DNA of 64,000 nt from Tritrichomonas foetus (Eukaryota; Parabasalia; Tritrichomonadida; Tritrichomonadidae), in NCBI GenBank assembly GCA_001839685.1, contig MLAK01000982.1:52753-116752 (forward strand), given 5' to 3'. The position numbers and the translations under genes are program-made. This document shows positions 50,501 to 58,777 of the stretch, piece by piece (position 1 is the stretch's first letter; each line of letters opens with the position of its first letter). The notes below the pieces were generated by a model that was given only the letters and a program-made list of their open reading frames with translations, was not told the origin of the DNA and did not search any database.

Positions 50501-53137
50501 GTGTGGTCGTTGGCTCTGAGAAACTTGTTGTAAATGCAATTGGATATCCTGATAGGTTATCCCACCATGGCAATTGAGAGTTTTCCCAATATCAAATTTT
50601 AATTGGTAAAATTCGTCGTTATATGGAATCTTGAAGTATTCATAAATAAGCATTAAAGTTGAAGTTTTACCGCAACCAGTATTACCACCCAAAATGGTTG
50701 ACTGGTATAAATAAGATCTCAGAAGAATTGTTGACAATCTATATAATGTTGCCCATGTAATTTGAGTTTTTGCAATAAATGATGCTGGATTCGCATTTTC
50801 GAATATACGAATTTGCTCTTCATAAAATGTGGTTGTCGAAAAGAAGCGCTTAGGAAATAACTTTAAATCAGATTTATCATGAAAATTATGAATAAATACT
50901 AATTGGATAATATTATTTAGTTGAGTGCCAAATTGTTCAAATTCGCTATTATCTCGAGTTGTGTAAAAAGTGAACTTTTTATGAGGTAAATCACAGAAAA
51001 GATTATCAATTACAAGAAAAGTAAAGCCATAAAAGTTTTTAGGCAGAATTCTATAAGTGTATAAAGCAGATAATGATAGTAGCTTGAAGAAAACATGAAA
51101 TATTTGATGAACTGTATTGGAACTCAATTGATTTAGAGATGATAATGATGAATTATACCTCATTAATTGTTGTAAAAATAAGGTAGAATATTTATTTAAA
51201 TATTTCTTGATCATTCCAACAACACGAAAATGAATTTCTGGAATTTCTTGATCTGGAAAAGCCTTTGCATAAAAGGTACAAATAAATTCTTTCAAATCTT
51301 TCACATCATAGTTTTTAATTCCAATAATATAAGGAGCATTGGCATTTTTATCGAATTCTTGGAATCCTAATGCTTCGTTTGTAGTTATACTTTTCTTTTT
51401 AGTAGTAATAATATTATTTTTCACTGTTTTAATGTCTTCGGCTTGGTAATTAGAGATGGAAAGTGGAAAACTATTGTAATTTGTAAAATCATCGTGTTTG
51501 TTAAAAAATGAAGGAATTTCAAAAATAATTACATCTTTCAAATGTCCATCTCTTTGATGATTAGTAAAATTCAATGGTACACCTGAAGGTATCAAAGCAT
51601 AACCATAATAAAAAATTTGATAAAAAAGAGTCCAAAATAAAATTCCTTTTTCCATCATATGATCTGAAAATTGTAAATGAAATATCCTTGGTTGAGAAGA
51701 GAGTGAAAGAATTTCTCTTGGAATTTCTTGATTATCAAGACTAATAAAAAAGCTTTTATAATACTTGTTTTGGTATTTCTTTTGAATATATTGAGTTTTC
51801 CCACAACCTGGTTGAGAAGATTTTACTAGTTCGATAAAAAATGGTACTCCTGAATGAAATGTTGCTGAAAAACCCATTTCTCTTAAAATTGTAACTTCAT
51901 CAATGTCAAATTCACTTTTTTTATCATCGAAATAAGTCATATAATTTTCATGATACTGAGGCAAAAACTGTTGTGATGATGTAATTATCATGATTTTTTG
52001 TTTTGATAAATCAGGAACTGCAATCATTCGAGAATTAATTGTTTCTTGTAATATTAACTGATTAGTAATTGTCAAAAATTCTGGATTAATGATAAAAAGA
52101 TAAGGAATATTGAATTCTTTCAATTTATTTTGACTTGCATCAGAGATAAAATCTTCAATGTTAGTAGTTTCAAGACAATGAACGACTTCAAAAAAATAAT
52201 GATCTCGTCCTCCGCAAAGCTTGGAATAAATAAATTTAAATATATGATTTGATTCAATTGGTTTGTTCACTTGAATAAGATGAATATTGTGATAAAGGAA
52301 ATTTGATTCAATGGCTTCGACCTTTTTTTCAATGCTTTGATAAAAAGATTCAATCTCGTTTTGTTTCTGTAAGAATTCATAATATTGAAACCTTTTATAA
52401 TTCCATTCTTCATACCCCAATGTTTTATGTTTAATTGAATCATAAATTGAATGAAAAAGCAAACAAGCACACAAAACGGGGTCATCAAATTGGAAATTTT
52501 TTGGAAATGCTTTTTTCTTAATGACTTCAAAATCCGCAGTCTCAAATTGACGTGCAAACATTTTTCTTAAAAGTAAAAAAAAATCTGTATCAGCCTTGTC
52601 TGTTTTTTTAAATTGTTCACTTTGAATTAAGTGGCCAAAATGCAAAAGATTTTCTGTTGTCAAGAATGGTGGATAATCGGGTGCTCCATCTTTAAGTAAG
52701 TTAAAACTATTCCATTTCGATTGAAAAATTTCAATCATCTGAATAATATTAGCTTCATCTTTTTCTGATAAATCAATAAATTTCTTATTTTTAATAACAA
52801 TTTTTTTCCCGAATTTGAAGAGGGCAATAATATTATTTTGAATATCATTTGCTTTTTTAAAGCATTTTTGATAATGCAAATATTTTTTTTTGACTTCCTC
52901 TTTTAATTCATTATTACTGCCAAATAAAAGATTGATTGATAAATCCAAAGATTTTAATTCATCAAATGAAATTGTACGTTGATAGTAATCGGTTGAATTT
53001 ACATAAGATGGCGAATCGTCTGAGATCATAATCGAAACTGATATTTCGCTTCGAGTAATACGAACTATTCCTTTCTCGAATATCTGATTGATACGGATTT
53101 CTATGGAGTTTGCACTATCTTTGTGCTTGTCTGTCAT
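44501..53137 (-). CDS. RNF213-like giant AAA+ protein without a RING
   Basis: 2,878 residues from the ATG at 53137; the frame opens four codons earlier at TTG. Three P-loops are visible: QPGCGKT near 442, GGNTGCGKT near 817 and IGMPGTSKS near 1210. The second is followed by Walker B VLFDEMN (about 878). The third is followed by LVFIDEMGNANINPSRPLKFLHSIL (about 1272), which closely matches the RNF213/mysterin AAA4 block. RNF213 builds a dynein-like AAA ring that senses lipid droplets and intracellular pathogens and acts as an E3 ligase. Here I see no RING and no Cys/His-rich zinc module, and the C-terminal third is helical. So this is an RNF213-type motor without the classic ligase finger. Dynein or midasin are less likely, since neither has this Walker B context. 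Confidence 0.85.
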   Translation of the reverse strand: MTDKHKDSANSIEIRINQIFEKGIVRITRSEISVSIMISDDSPSYVNSTDYYQRTISFDELKSLDLSINLLFGSNNELKEEVKKKYLHYQKCFKKANDIQNNIIALFKFGKKIVIKNKKFIDLSEKDEANIIQMIEIFQSKWNSFNLLKDGAPDYPPFLTTENLLHFGHLIQSEQFKKTDKADTDFFLLLRKMFARQFETADFEVIKKKAFPKNFQFDDPVLCACLLFHSIYDSIKHKTLGYEEWNYKRFQYYEFLQKQNEIESFYQSIEKKVEAIESNFLYHNIHLIQVNKPIESNHIFKFIYSKLCGGRDHYFFEVVHCLETTNIEDFISDASQNKLKEFNIPYLFIINPEFLTITNQLILQETINSRMIAVPDLSKQKIMIITSSQQFLPQYHENYMTYFDDKKSEFDIDEVTILREMGFSATFHSGVPFFIELVKSSQPGCGKTQYIQKKYQNKYYKSFFISLDNQEIPREILSLSSQPRIFHLQFSDHMMEKGILFWTLFYQIFYYGYALIPSGVPLNFTNHQRDGHLKDVIIFEIPSFFNKHDDFTNYNSFPLSISNYQAEDIKTVKNNIITTKKKSITTNEALGFQEFDKNANAPYIIGIKNYDVKDLKEFICTFYAKAFPDQEIPEIHFRVVGMIKKYLNKYSTLFLQQLMRYNSSLSSLNQLSSNTVHQIFHVFFKLLSLSALYTYRILPKNFYGFTFLVIDNLFCDLPHKKFTFYTTRDNSEFEQFGTQLNNIIQLVFIHNFHDKSDLKLFPKRFFSTTTFYEEQIRIFENANPASFIAKTQITWATLYRLSTILLRSYLYQSTILGGNTGCGKTSTLMLIYEYFKIPYNDEFYQLKFDIGKTLNCHGGITYQDIQLHLQQVSQSQRPHLVLFDEMNTSPASSYIEHLFLNKINKNHRPRIVFIGALNPWQEINPISYRLSKIGMPQIIRDERQNCTLFKCSDINKPEKISKYMYHVHKPQESTKDIIINFDPIAITENEEIFYPNEEREAMHSIIHDVMKNQVNNTTDFEELSKLVDECILFVRQLMNEHAVISYRDIERLMIIYIYLYKLVYNDDSYQIKWDFKKFIPCLSVIVVFVLRLAQYQEIPIKKDSMKKIFVKNFIKLQQIHKNDELIKIDEKNNLVKIEIRTLLLEKICGITKYKKGVQTNVIKEDFMKFVYIYNWSYLCDDKIWKFSSTFIHLFVMDLCLKCKLPCFVIGMPGTSKSFAIELLKNKYRDRLEIFTYLSSRTSSPDGIKSQYYDAAYLEMKRKSDTNTEYYSLVFIDEMGNANINPSRPLKFLHSILDNGIELNHTGYTNKIATIGVSNYAMDFANMNRGVLVFTELPTQENIISVFSNDLEKYSLKENKKDFDFIEKRLISNVIQNDKIKLVFQNLWPVCQPKTIALRSIYTMRNLLTREILSFNKDSIYNISRELFNARRLFEQGDCNQYKNLPQCAIDMLKNMKATLDKNVTVDNMYCFLDRIKSSTATKSLSIFTKNFDALEFFDDFDCIFKQETKTESQLKFHKFFAEDFKESPENISHAALMNIIQSISDKDKNQRLLLVGNHPVIDAILDLLNTGTSNSDKNTRLVTLGSGFSSQFRMEDTSFFIVMIANIESLADKENPFSLPFLDRTETIYLDWDIIAPYYLKIRFPECSTDKSIEQIKQNIDKELEKHQKYETIEPQVLHLNIKHLYDCINKLYQNNQPINAFSDDYFNILITQRWEKGIKVIITTKSRIFEDIFIPDDHEVGVLIKDESKIQNLAQLETQMNEFYNQKSNLIVIIRCSTYDEMHFAHIKTFFDTYQNHHVDKILHCFIVFFGIDISTSKPKPTVKWPILSIEDISIHKEFNDSFSVKQIQNFCYEVNHIHHVTPSNEITYIFNQLLNNIIEYYEDKFTQEKVKERFYDYLSIANIKCADLILRSNISFDINLVENNFISYHSQFLENINNTIREEFQAFFYFGFASQYTTENSVTYLIDYLIKIPNLKSMINTHLINFDSCAVLMHDYLDSLITNKFIDSENSKIKVAKEFERRIMTIPNKTIKDKRNIIQKIISGFYEIIETPTFKENGIFNIFFPKKYFSDSFIDFSFFTEYAGFRKIAGLNLFPIIEKIHSLNNDYYSEEHKNVFWNNYLIKSIINISKTCQNIDRNIDKNNDETNYTILSILENQINTITEFYDQVIYTEGNDTNVPNYDKIISIFPSNIMYTYSENINSRNQKRSIKTSRNQCIDLKEICKKNIKLENRDDFHLYNAVSKLNFMNENSQIWNDVGNNTFYEYVIHVAKNSVGDLTKPQAKSFVASFLLLHILKQFNHSTTITNLYKDFNYPDIPEYQDEKVKPNLIFSQIIVDKSDDGYIKEQLGKKVISILQKLSTLKSYKEIDSTKIQNKNYLSENNLIEEIQDFIDGKASKKFNEWLFTYYLDPKGISLLTHSLLQVCINPNDDQAFKQLSKVLNPYNNEEKLTIPFLTKVEESLTNDEDLKSIKHPLDITKGVFQFNSNTQFYFISPTEPILSVILYQMIVCGPINDYPLIAFILKHNQFFTTFSSMQRLMDMILNLRFQFSRKPIVLPILFMNSTLFPNKDSDSLPSIFDFEVNKPFSDIDLTLIEKMLIEKGEFANLKGLSAYEQIKRIWKHFIIEYNSCVTELNKILSPEQERKGHDNNIIQKEENVMNIVLPRMLITSLNIKDFLFPVIYSQGKLSGWKIEAIEENIRKLLLKDSPASYPTIELINDFLGFSNEDYQNLFSVIHNMDLDEIEVDFTENEEKSKMEMQIYIMYYLLHLYLEKDQEFQNECQNENDSENDEYKEIEHKIKEKIDEYNDTIISSINDSLRNSSIENDLYDIIHQDIFENNTLRISESKKPHTAIFAFLPENVRNVFKSNEQLQNWFTK

Positions 53138-53519
53138 CAAATAATGCAAGAATTAATTTGTTGAAAGATTTTGCCATATATTAACATCGCCAATTTGATG
53201 GTGAAATTTTGTATACATTCAAAAAAAAAATGACATGAACAAGTATAAATTGAAAAGTAACAATCAAGAATTTACCTGGGAATGCAGACAGAAGCTAATT
53301 TGACAAATTTCATTAATAAAGCCTAAAACAGAAGAAGGAAAATATGATTAATAATCTAATTTTAATCGTAAATACTAATAACACAAAAATAATATCTATA
53401 TCAAATAAAAGTTGCTCCTTTCGTAATTGCTTCGAAATATTGTTCTTCTTTCTTCATTAAAATTTGCATTTCCTGTTAAATTATCCACCATCCGAGGTGT
53501 TTAAAAGAAATGAATAATA
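53138..53519. other. 0.38 kb spacer
   Basis: Between the PP1-like gene and the RNF213-like gene, both on the minus strand. Two 22-codon mini-frames exist (plus 53235; minus from about 53478), neither supported by anything else. No RNA gene recognised. Confidence 0.5.
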
Positions 53520-54470
53520 TTAAAATGTAAACATTGGCGCATTTGGTCGAAGAAGTAATCTTCTACGCTCAACAGGAGGTGGCTCAACAAAATCAAACGT
53601 ACATTTGAGATCAAAGTCAACTTTTAACATTCCGCCACGATTTCCAAATTCTTCACAATAGTCAGGAGCAGAAAAAATTGTGAGACAATTCTTACACGGC
53701 ATGAAAGGAAATGTAAATCCCGGATCCACTACTTGATGTGCACGAACAACCATGTCAAAATTATTTGTTTTGTTAAAAAGATCAACAACATCTGGGCCAA
53801 AAGTGAAGGAAGTTCCTCTTTCACTTTCTCGGAAACCTTCATGCATGAATGATGGATCAGACCACAAAAGATCTGTCACCAGTCCTGATTCGGGAACTCT
53901 AAGCGGTCTTTTGATTTCAGAAATTTGTGATAAATCTGACAAGTACGGGGAAAGACCGCCATGAACACAAAAAATTCTTCCACCAACAACTGCAGCAAGT
54001 GGAAGATATGTGAAAACTTCGTTGAACTTCAACCATAGGTTCTGATTATATCTAGATGCACATTCAGTAAAGAAACCATATAAACGTGAAATTTCTGGCG
54101 TTTCATGATTTCCCCTTAAAAGCCAAATCGAGTCCGGATAGCGTACTTTCAATGCAATTAGCAAAGAAAATGTTTCTACACTATAACGGCCTCTATCTAC
54201 ATAATCGCCAAGAAACAAATATTTTGTTTTAGGCGGATGTTCCCCAATCAACAGAAATTGGAGTAGGTCATAAAATTGACCATGTAGATCACCTATTATG
54301 GTAATTGGTGCTTTTAAATTAAGTAAAATGCTATCTTTTTCTAACGTTTTTGAAGCTTCGTCACAAAGCCACATCAATTCGTCGACATCAAGACGTACAG
54401 GAGATTTGGTTGTATCGTTCTGCGCTTGATATAGTTTCCTAATTATTTTATCTAATCTCTGTTCATTCAT
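53520..54470 (-). CDS. PP1-type serine/threonine protein phosphatase
   Basis: 316 residues, the length of a PP1 catalytic subunit. All PPP metal-binding motifs are present: GDLHGQ at 60-65, GDYVDRG at 88-94, LRGNHE at 118-123, VHGG near 170, and a later RAHQVV. LTIFSAPDYCEEFGNRGG matches the beta12-beta13 loop of PP1. Differences from classical PP1: GDLHG where GDIHG is usual, WSDPSFMHEGFRESERGTSFTFG in place of WSDP..Q.W...DRGVSFTFG, and an unusual C terminus (ERRRLLLRPNAPMFTF). It should dephosphorylate Ser/Thr substrates under control of regulatory subunits. It is one of several divergent PP1 paralogues expected in trichomonads. Confidence 0.92.
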   Translation of the reverse strand: MNEQRLDKIIRKLYQAQNDTTKSPVRLDVDELMWLCDEASKTLEKDSILLNLKAPITIIGDLHGQFYDLLQFLLIGEHPPKTKYLFLGDYVDRGRYSVETFSLLIALKVRYPDSIWLLRGNHETPEISRLYGFFTECASRYNQNLWLKFNEVFTYLPLAAVVGGRIFCVHGGLSPYLSDLSQISEIKRPLRVPESGLVTDLLWSDPSFMHEGFRESERGTSFTFGPDVVDLFNKTNNFDMVVRAHQVVDPGFTFPFMPCKNCLTIFSAPDYCEEFGNRGGMLKVDFDLKCTFDFVEPPPVERRRLLLRPNAPMFTF

Positions 54471-54693
54471 TTAAACCAATTTCGTTATTTATTAATTTTC
54501 CAGGAATTTTCATTGAATATGTTTTGTAAAGTACTAAAAATATATTAATTCATTTCAGAAAAATAATTAGAAATTGAATTCAAATCTCCATATTTTCTAT
54601 ATTCATTGAAAAAATAATTTGGGATTTCGGGGTGGGGGTTAGTAAATCACCATTAAGGTGAAATTAATTTCAAACTCATTCGAATTCCCAAAA

Positions 54694-57354
54694 ATGGAAG
54701 AATTGTCTGTTTCTCAGTTGAATGAACAATTCTCGCTTTTTATTCAATACCTCGACAAACAAAAAGCCGAAATTCGCGCCATGCTTGATTTTCAAATGGG
54801 AACCTCTTCCTCATTTTCGAATTTGGTTCAATCTTTCAAAAGCAAGATTGTTCCTGTAATTGAATCGTTGTCAAGTGATTATCTGCAAATGTATCAACAA
54901 TACACGAAAGTTTCTTGTCAAAACGAAAGTGAAATCAGGAAATCGATTTTATACGAAAATGCATATTCGGAAATTTCTTCATACCTCGCACAAATTCAAA
55001 CGAATTATAACCAACTTTGGTCAACAACAGCAGCATTTGCGTCGCTTTTATTACAGAGTGATAAAGAAAATACAACACTTCGATATCAATTAAGTGAAAC
55101 AATTGAGCGATCAAGAAAAATGAAATATGAAATTGAAAATCTTCAAAATTTACTTTTGACTGCCAGAAAAAGAGAAAAGTGGCTTCATGATGAGCTTCAA
55201 GATCTTTTAACGGCCCCAAACATGCTTGTAAATGCACAAAATGCTTTGGAAAATATGACAAATTCACTTCATAATGAAAGAGAAGAAAAAATAAAAAGTT
55301 GTGAAAAAGAAATAACCGAACTTAAATCATCAATTCAAAAATTAATGGAGGAAACAGAAATTCAAAATGAATCACATCAAAAAGAGATTGAAGAGTATAA
55401 AAATCAAATTGAAAAATTAAATCAAGATAATGAAAATGAAAAAAATGAGAAAACTAAACTAGAAGAACATATTTTAGAAAAAGATGAAAGAATAAATTCA
55501 CTCATGTTAGAGGCACGTCAAAAAGATATTTTAGAATCTGCAATTAACAATTTCTGTAATAAATTTTCATTTATTACTTTCAATGGAGTTTCATTTGATT
55601 ATCAGGCGAGTGACATCACCCAACAAAGTGTTTTGGAGACTACACTAGAGAACGTTCGAAAAGAAAGAAAAGATTTAACTATTCAAGTAAATGAGCTCAA
55701 GAAGAAAATTGAAACAATGAGTTCAAGCTTTGAAAATGATATTCGAAACTGTAAAACAACATCTCGCTATGAAGTTGATGCGCTTTCTTTTGAATTACAG
55801 CAATCTTTAACGTTAAGAGATGAGCTTATTTCTGAATCTAGAAGATTGAAACTACAAATAACTCAAAAAGAAAATGAATACCAACGAAGTGAAGAAAAAT
55901 TGAAGAAATTAAATGAGCAAAATCAAGAATTGAGATCCAAATACTTGGAACTTAAAAATAGAGAGAATAAATCACTTGAACGCTATGAAGCTAATCTTGA
56001 ACAACTTACTGGAATTGGATCAAGCTCGATTTCTATTCCACCAATCACTTTAACGTCTACTGAAATTGCAGATTCAGTCATTCGTGAAGCAAATGAAACT
56101 CTCCAAAAGAAAAACAGTGATTTGGAAATCGAAAAGCATGAACTCGTTTTAACAATTAAGGATTTACAAACTGAAATTGAAATTCATAAGAATCAGAATA
56201 AATACTTAAATTCAAAATTAACCGAAGCTCAGGATGCTGTTGTTGGTAAAGAAAAGAAAGCTGATGAATGGAAAAACAGACATGATACATTATTGCAAAA
56301 TGTAAAATCCATTAATCCAATTGATGTTACAAAAATTAGTGAACTAGAAAATAATATTAAAGAATATAAAGATAAAAATAATCAATTATGTGAACGAATT
56401 CAAGAATTAAACAATAAATACGAGCATGCAATAAATGAACATGATATTCAAAATTCTCAGCAATCATATGAAATTCGACAGCATAAAGATAAATTGGAAA
56501 TGGCTGAAAAAGAGCTGGAATCGATCAAATTAGAATTAGAAAAAATCAATCAAGAACTGGATGAAAAAAATAAGCAAATTGAACTTCTTGAAGAGAAAAA
56601 TCAAAAAATTGAAATCCTTGAAGAAAAGAATCAACAACTGAAAAGGTGCTTCTCTAATTACAAACTTAAAACACAAGAAGAACACGAAAAAGAAATTAAT
56701 GGTCTTAATAAAGAAATTGATTATCTTAGACAAGAAAATAAAGAAATTAAACAAAATATTGAAATGCCTCAAGAACTCCAAATTGAAGAACCAAAACATG
56801 TACCGCCGCCAGAAGTTGAAGAGCCAAACATGAATGAAACAAGAGATGATGATGAAGAAAATGAAAATAAGCATGAAGAAAAAGAAGATAACCAAAATAT
56901 TGAAAGTCAAGAAAATATTAAATTTATTGAAGAAGGCAATGAGCAAAATGAAGAAAACCATGATGAAATTAATGAGCCAAATGAAGAAGTAAATTCCATT
57001 AAAATCGAACCAATAAATGAAACATCTCTCAAAGAAGCAAATAAAGAAACAAAAGAAATTACAATTGAACCAATTAAAGATACAGCTAAAGATTCGAATA
57101 AAGATACAGTGAAAGAACCAACAAGGGAGGCAAGTCGAGATAATAATAAGTCACATAGAGAAGATAGTGTGAATGTGTTTGATTATATTCCATCACGTCC
57201 ACAAACACCTTCACAACCAATAAAGCCTGACAAGTCAAGTGAAAAAAGCCATCATCCACCTCCAAAGCAAGAAAAAAAAAAAGCCTCCGCCAAAACAAAG
57301 CAACCAAAAACCGAAAAGCGGAGGTGGTACTGGAAGTGGGAACCAGGGAAATAG
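54694..57354 (+). CDS. long coiled-coil protein with a frame ambiguity at its end
   Basis: 886 residues from the ATG at 54694; the frame opens at a GTG 36 nt earlier. A TCATTCG 12-18 nt before the ATG may be the Inr. Residues about 115-270, 320-450 and 470-700 are coiled coil. Residues 700-830 are a Glu/Asn/Lys-rich acidic region. The end is Pro/Lys-rich. An 11-A run at 57272-57282 sits just before the last 26 codons. With one A fewer, the frame would continue KPPPKQSNQKPKSGGG and end in a basic tail at 57391, which suits the preceding PPPKQ better than the RRWYWKWEPGK read here. Family unknown; a basal-body or flagellar structural role is likely by type. Confidence 0.75.
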   Translation: MEELSVSQLNEQFSLFIQYLDKQKAEIRAMLDFQMGTSSSFSNLVQSFKSKIVPVIESLSSDYLQMYQQYTKVSCQNESEIRKSILYENAYSEISSYLAQIQTNYNQLWSTTAAFASLLLQSDKENTTLRYQLSETIERSRKMKYEIENLQNLLLTARKREKWLHDELQDLLTAPNMLVNAQNALENMTNSLHNEREEKIKSCEKEITELKSSIQKLMEETEIQNESHQKEIEEYKNQIEKLNQDNENEKNEKTKLEEHILEKDERINSLMLEARQKDILESAINNFCNKFSFITFNGVSFDYQASDITQQSVLETTLENVRKERKDLTIQVNELKKKIETMSSSFENDIRNCKTTSRYEVDALSFELQQSLTLRDELISESRRLKLQITQKENEYQRSEEKLKKLNEQNQELRSKYLELKNRENKSLERYEANLEQLTGIGSSSISIPPITLTSTEIADSVIREANETLQKKNSDLEIEKHELVLTIKDLQTEIEIHKNQNKYLNSKLTEAQDAVVGKEKKADEWKNRHDTLLQNVKSINPIDVTKISELENNIKEYKDKNNQLCERIQELNNKYEHAINEHDIQNSQQSYEIRQHKDKLEMAEKELESIKLELEKINQELDEKNKQIELLEEKNQKIEILEEKNQQLKRCFSNYKLKTQEEHEKEINGLNKEIDYLRQENKEIKQNIEMPQELQIEEPKHVPPPEVEEPNMNETRDDDEENENKHEEKEDNQNIESQENIKFIEEGNEQNEENHDEINEPNEEVNSIKIEPINETSLKEANKETKEITIEPIKDTAKDSNKDTVKEPTREASRDNNKSHREDSVNVFDYIPSRPQTPSQPIKPDKSSEKSHHPPPKQEKKKASAKTKQPKTEKRRWYWKWEPGK

Positions 57355-57391
57355 AAGATATCCAAAGAGACAAGCTCCAAAAAGGAAGTGA

Positions 57392-57959
57392 ATATCAAAA
57401 TTATTTTTTGTGTTGTTTCATTATTAAACTATATTATATTGACTTACATACAAGATTTTTAACTTTATTTAATGTTTTCATGACACAACTATTCTTTTTT
57501 TTATAAATTGGTAAATTCATATTCATTGATTGCATCTGTCATTTATCTAGCATATATGCATGTGTGTGAATATGAGAATAGAATGTTGTCAATTATTTTG
57601 CTTGAATAAGTTAATAAAAATTATTCATCAGCGATCAGATAATATCAGAAAAAAAAGTTATCTTTTTATCAGGACAACATCATGTTCGAATTAACCTTTT
57701 CAAAAAATCCCATCTTAAAAAAACGATAAGTGAAGCTTTTTCAGTATGGCATACAATAATTCTTTGACGTTATTTAAATATTTTAATGAATAAGATTTTA
57801 GAAAAAGTTTATCATCTTTATACTATCAGAAAAATATCAAATTTGATATCAAAAAGTTAATAATTTTGCAATTTTCACTGAATTCTGATGTTATTTTTGT
57901 GTACAAATTCAGAAAATTTTATTCTGAGATAGACAAATCAAAACATATAGTGCATCCAA
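57392..57959. other. 0.57 kb intergenic region
   Basis: AT-rich spacer between two plus-strand genes. No ORF, RNA gene or repeat of note. Confidence 0.6.
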
Positions 57960-58529
57960 ATGACATCGAATAAGCAATCTGTCGGAATGTTTGGTGGCGG
58001 TGGTGTTGGAAAAACTGCCATCTCTCTCCAATTCACAAAAGGAGAATTTACAGAAGGTTATATCCCAACAATTGAAGATGAGTTCGTAAAAACAGTCGAA
58101 GTCGATGGAAAGCAGATAGAACTCGAGATTATTGATACTGCTGGTCAGGATGACTTTGCTGAAATGAGACATAGTTACATGCAAAGGGTTAATGGATTCA
58201 TATTTGTTTTTTCGATCATTGATCCAAATTCTATTAACGAACTTGATAAGATATATACAGATGCTGTTCATGCAAGATCGTCTTCGCCAGTGAATTGTGT
58301 TATTGCTGCAAATAAAAGTGATATGCGAAATGGAGAGTCCGTTCCTGAATCAAAGTTGAAAGAACTTGAAACTAAATATAAGTGCAAGGTCTTAGAAACG
58401 TCCGCTAAAACTGCAAAAAATATCAACGAATTATTTATTGAAATTGTAAGGATACTCCTTACTAGTAATGATAAGAAACCAGCACCAAAGAATAATGATG
58501 AAACTGGTGGATGTTGCTTAATTCAATAA
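57960..58529 (+). CDS. Ras-like small GTPase, prenylated
   Basis: 189 residues. P-loop GGGGVGKT at 12-19, switch I YIPTIEDEF at 34-42, switch II DTAGQ at 59-63, NKSD at 118-121 and TSAK at 147-150. The tail KPAPKNNDETGG ends in CCLIQ, a CAAX box CLIQ whose Gln predicts farnesylation, with a second Cys available for palmitoylation. Switch II continues DDFAEMRHSYM. The DDF is shared with the other Ras gene of this window, so the two may belong to one trichomonad expansion. Switch I has YIPT rather than YDPT, so effectors may differ from those of the first gene. The stop overlaps TAAA. Confidence 0.95.
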   Translation: MTSNKQSVGMFGGGGVGKTAISLQFTKGEFTEGYIPTIEDEFVKTVEVDGKQIELEIIDTAGQDDFAEMRHSYMQRVNGFIFVFSIIDPNSINELDKIYTDAVHARSSSPVNCVIAANKSDMRNGESVPESKLKELETKYKCKVLETSAKTAKNINELFIEIVRILLTSNDKKPAPKNNDETGGCCLIQ

Positions 58530-58777
58530 ATTCAACTTCATTTTTAAAATATTCATAATTAATATTCGCTATTCATTCTTTCTTTTCATACTTTTAATAC
58601 CAATTTATTTGAGGGGAATGTATTTTATCTGAAACCATTCAATGAATTAGAAAAAAATTCAAGAAAATGAAAGCAATGTTTTTTTTAAAAAAAAATCAAA
58701 ATGAGTGAAAAATTATTTTTCTTGCAGTCAAACTTCTCATGCTACATAAATAAAATATACAAATATACACAAACAAA

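Noticed and set aside
53268..53285. AATTTACCTGGG as the 5' end of a U1 snRNA
   Set aside because: Only a partial resemblance to ACTTACCTG, with no clear stem-loops or Sm site behind it.
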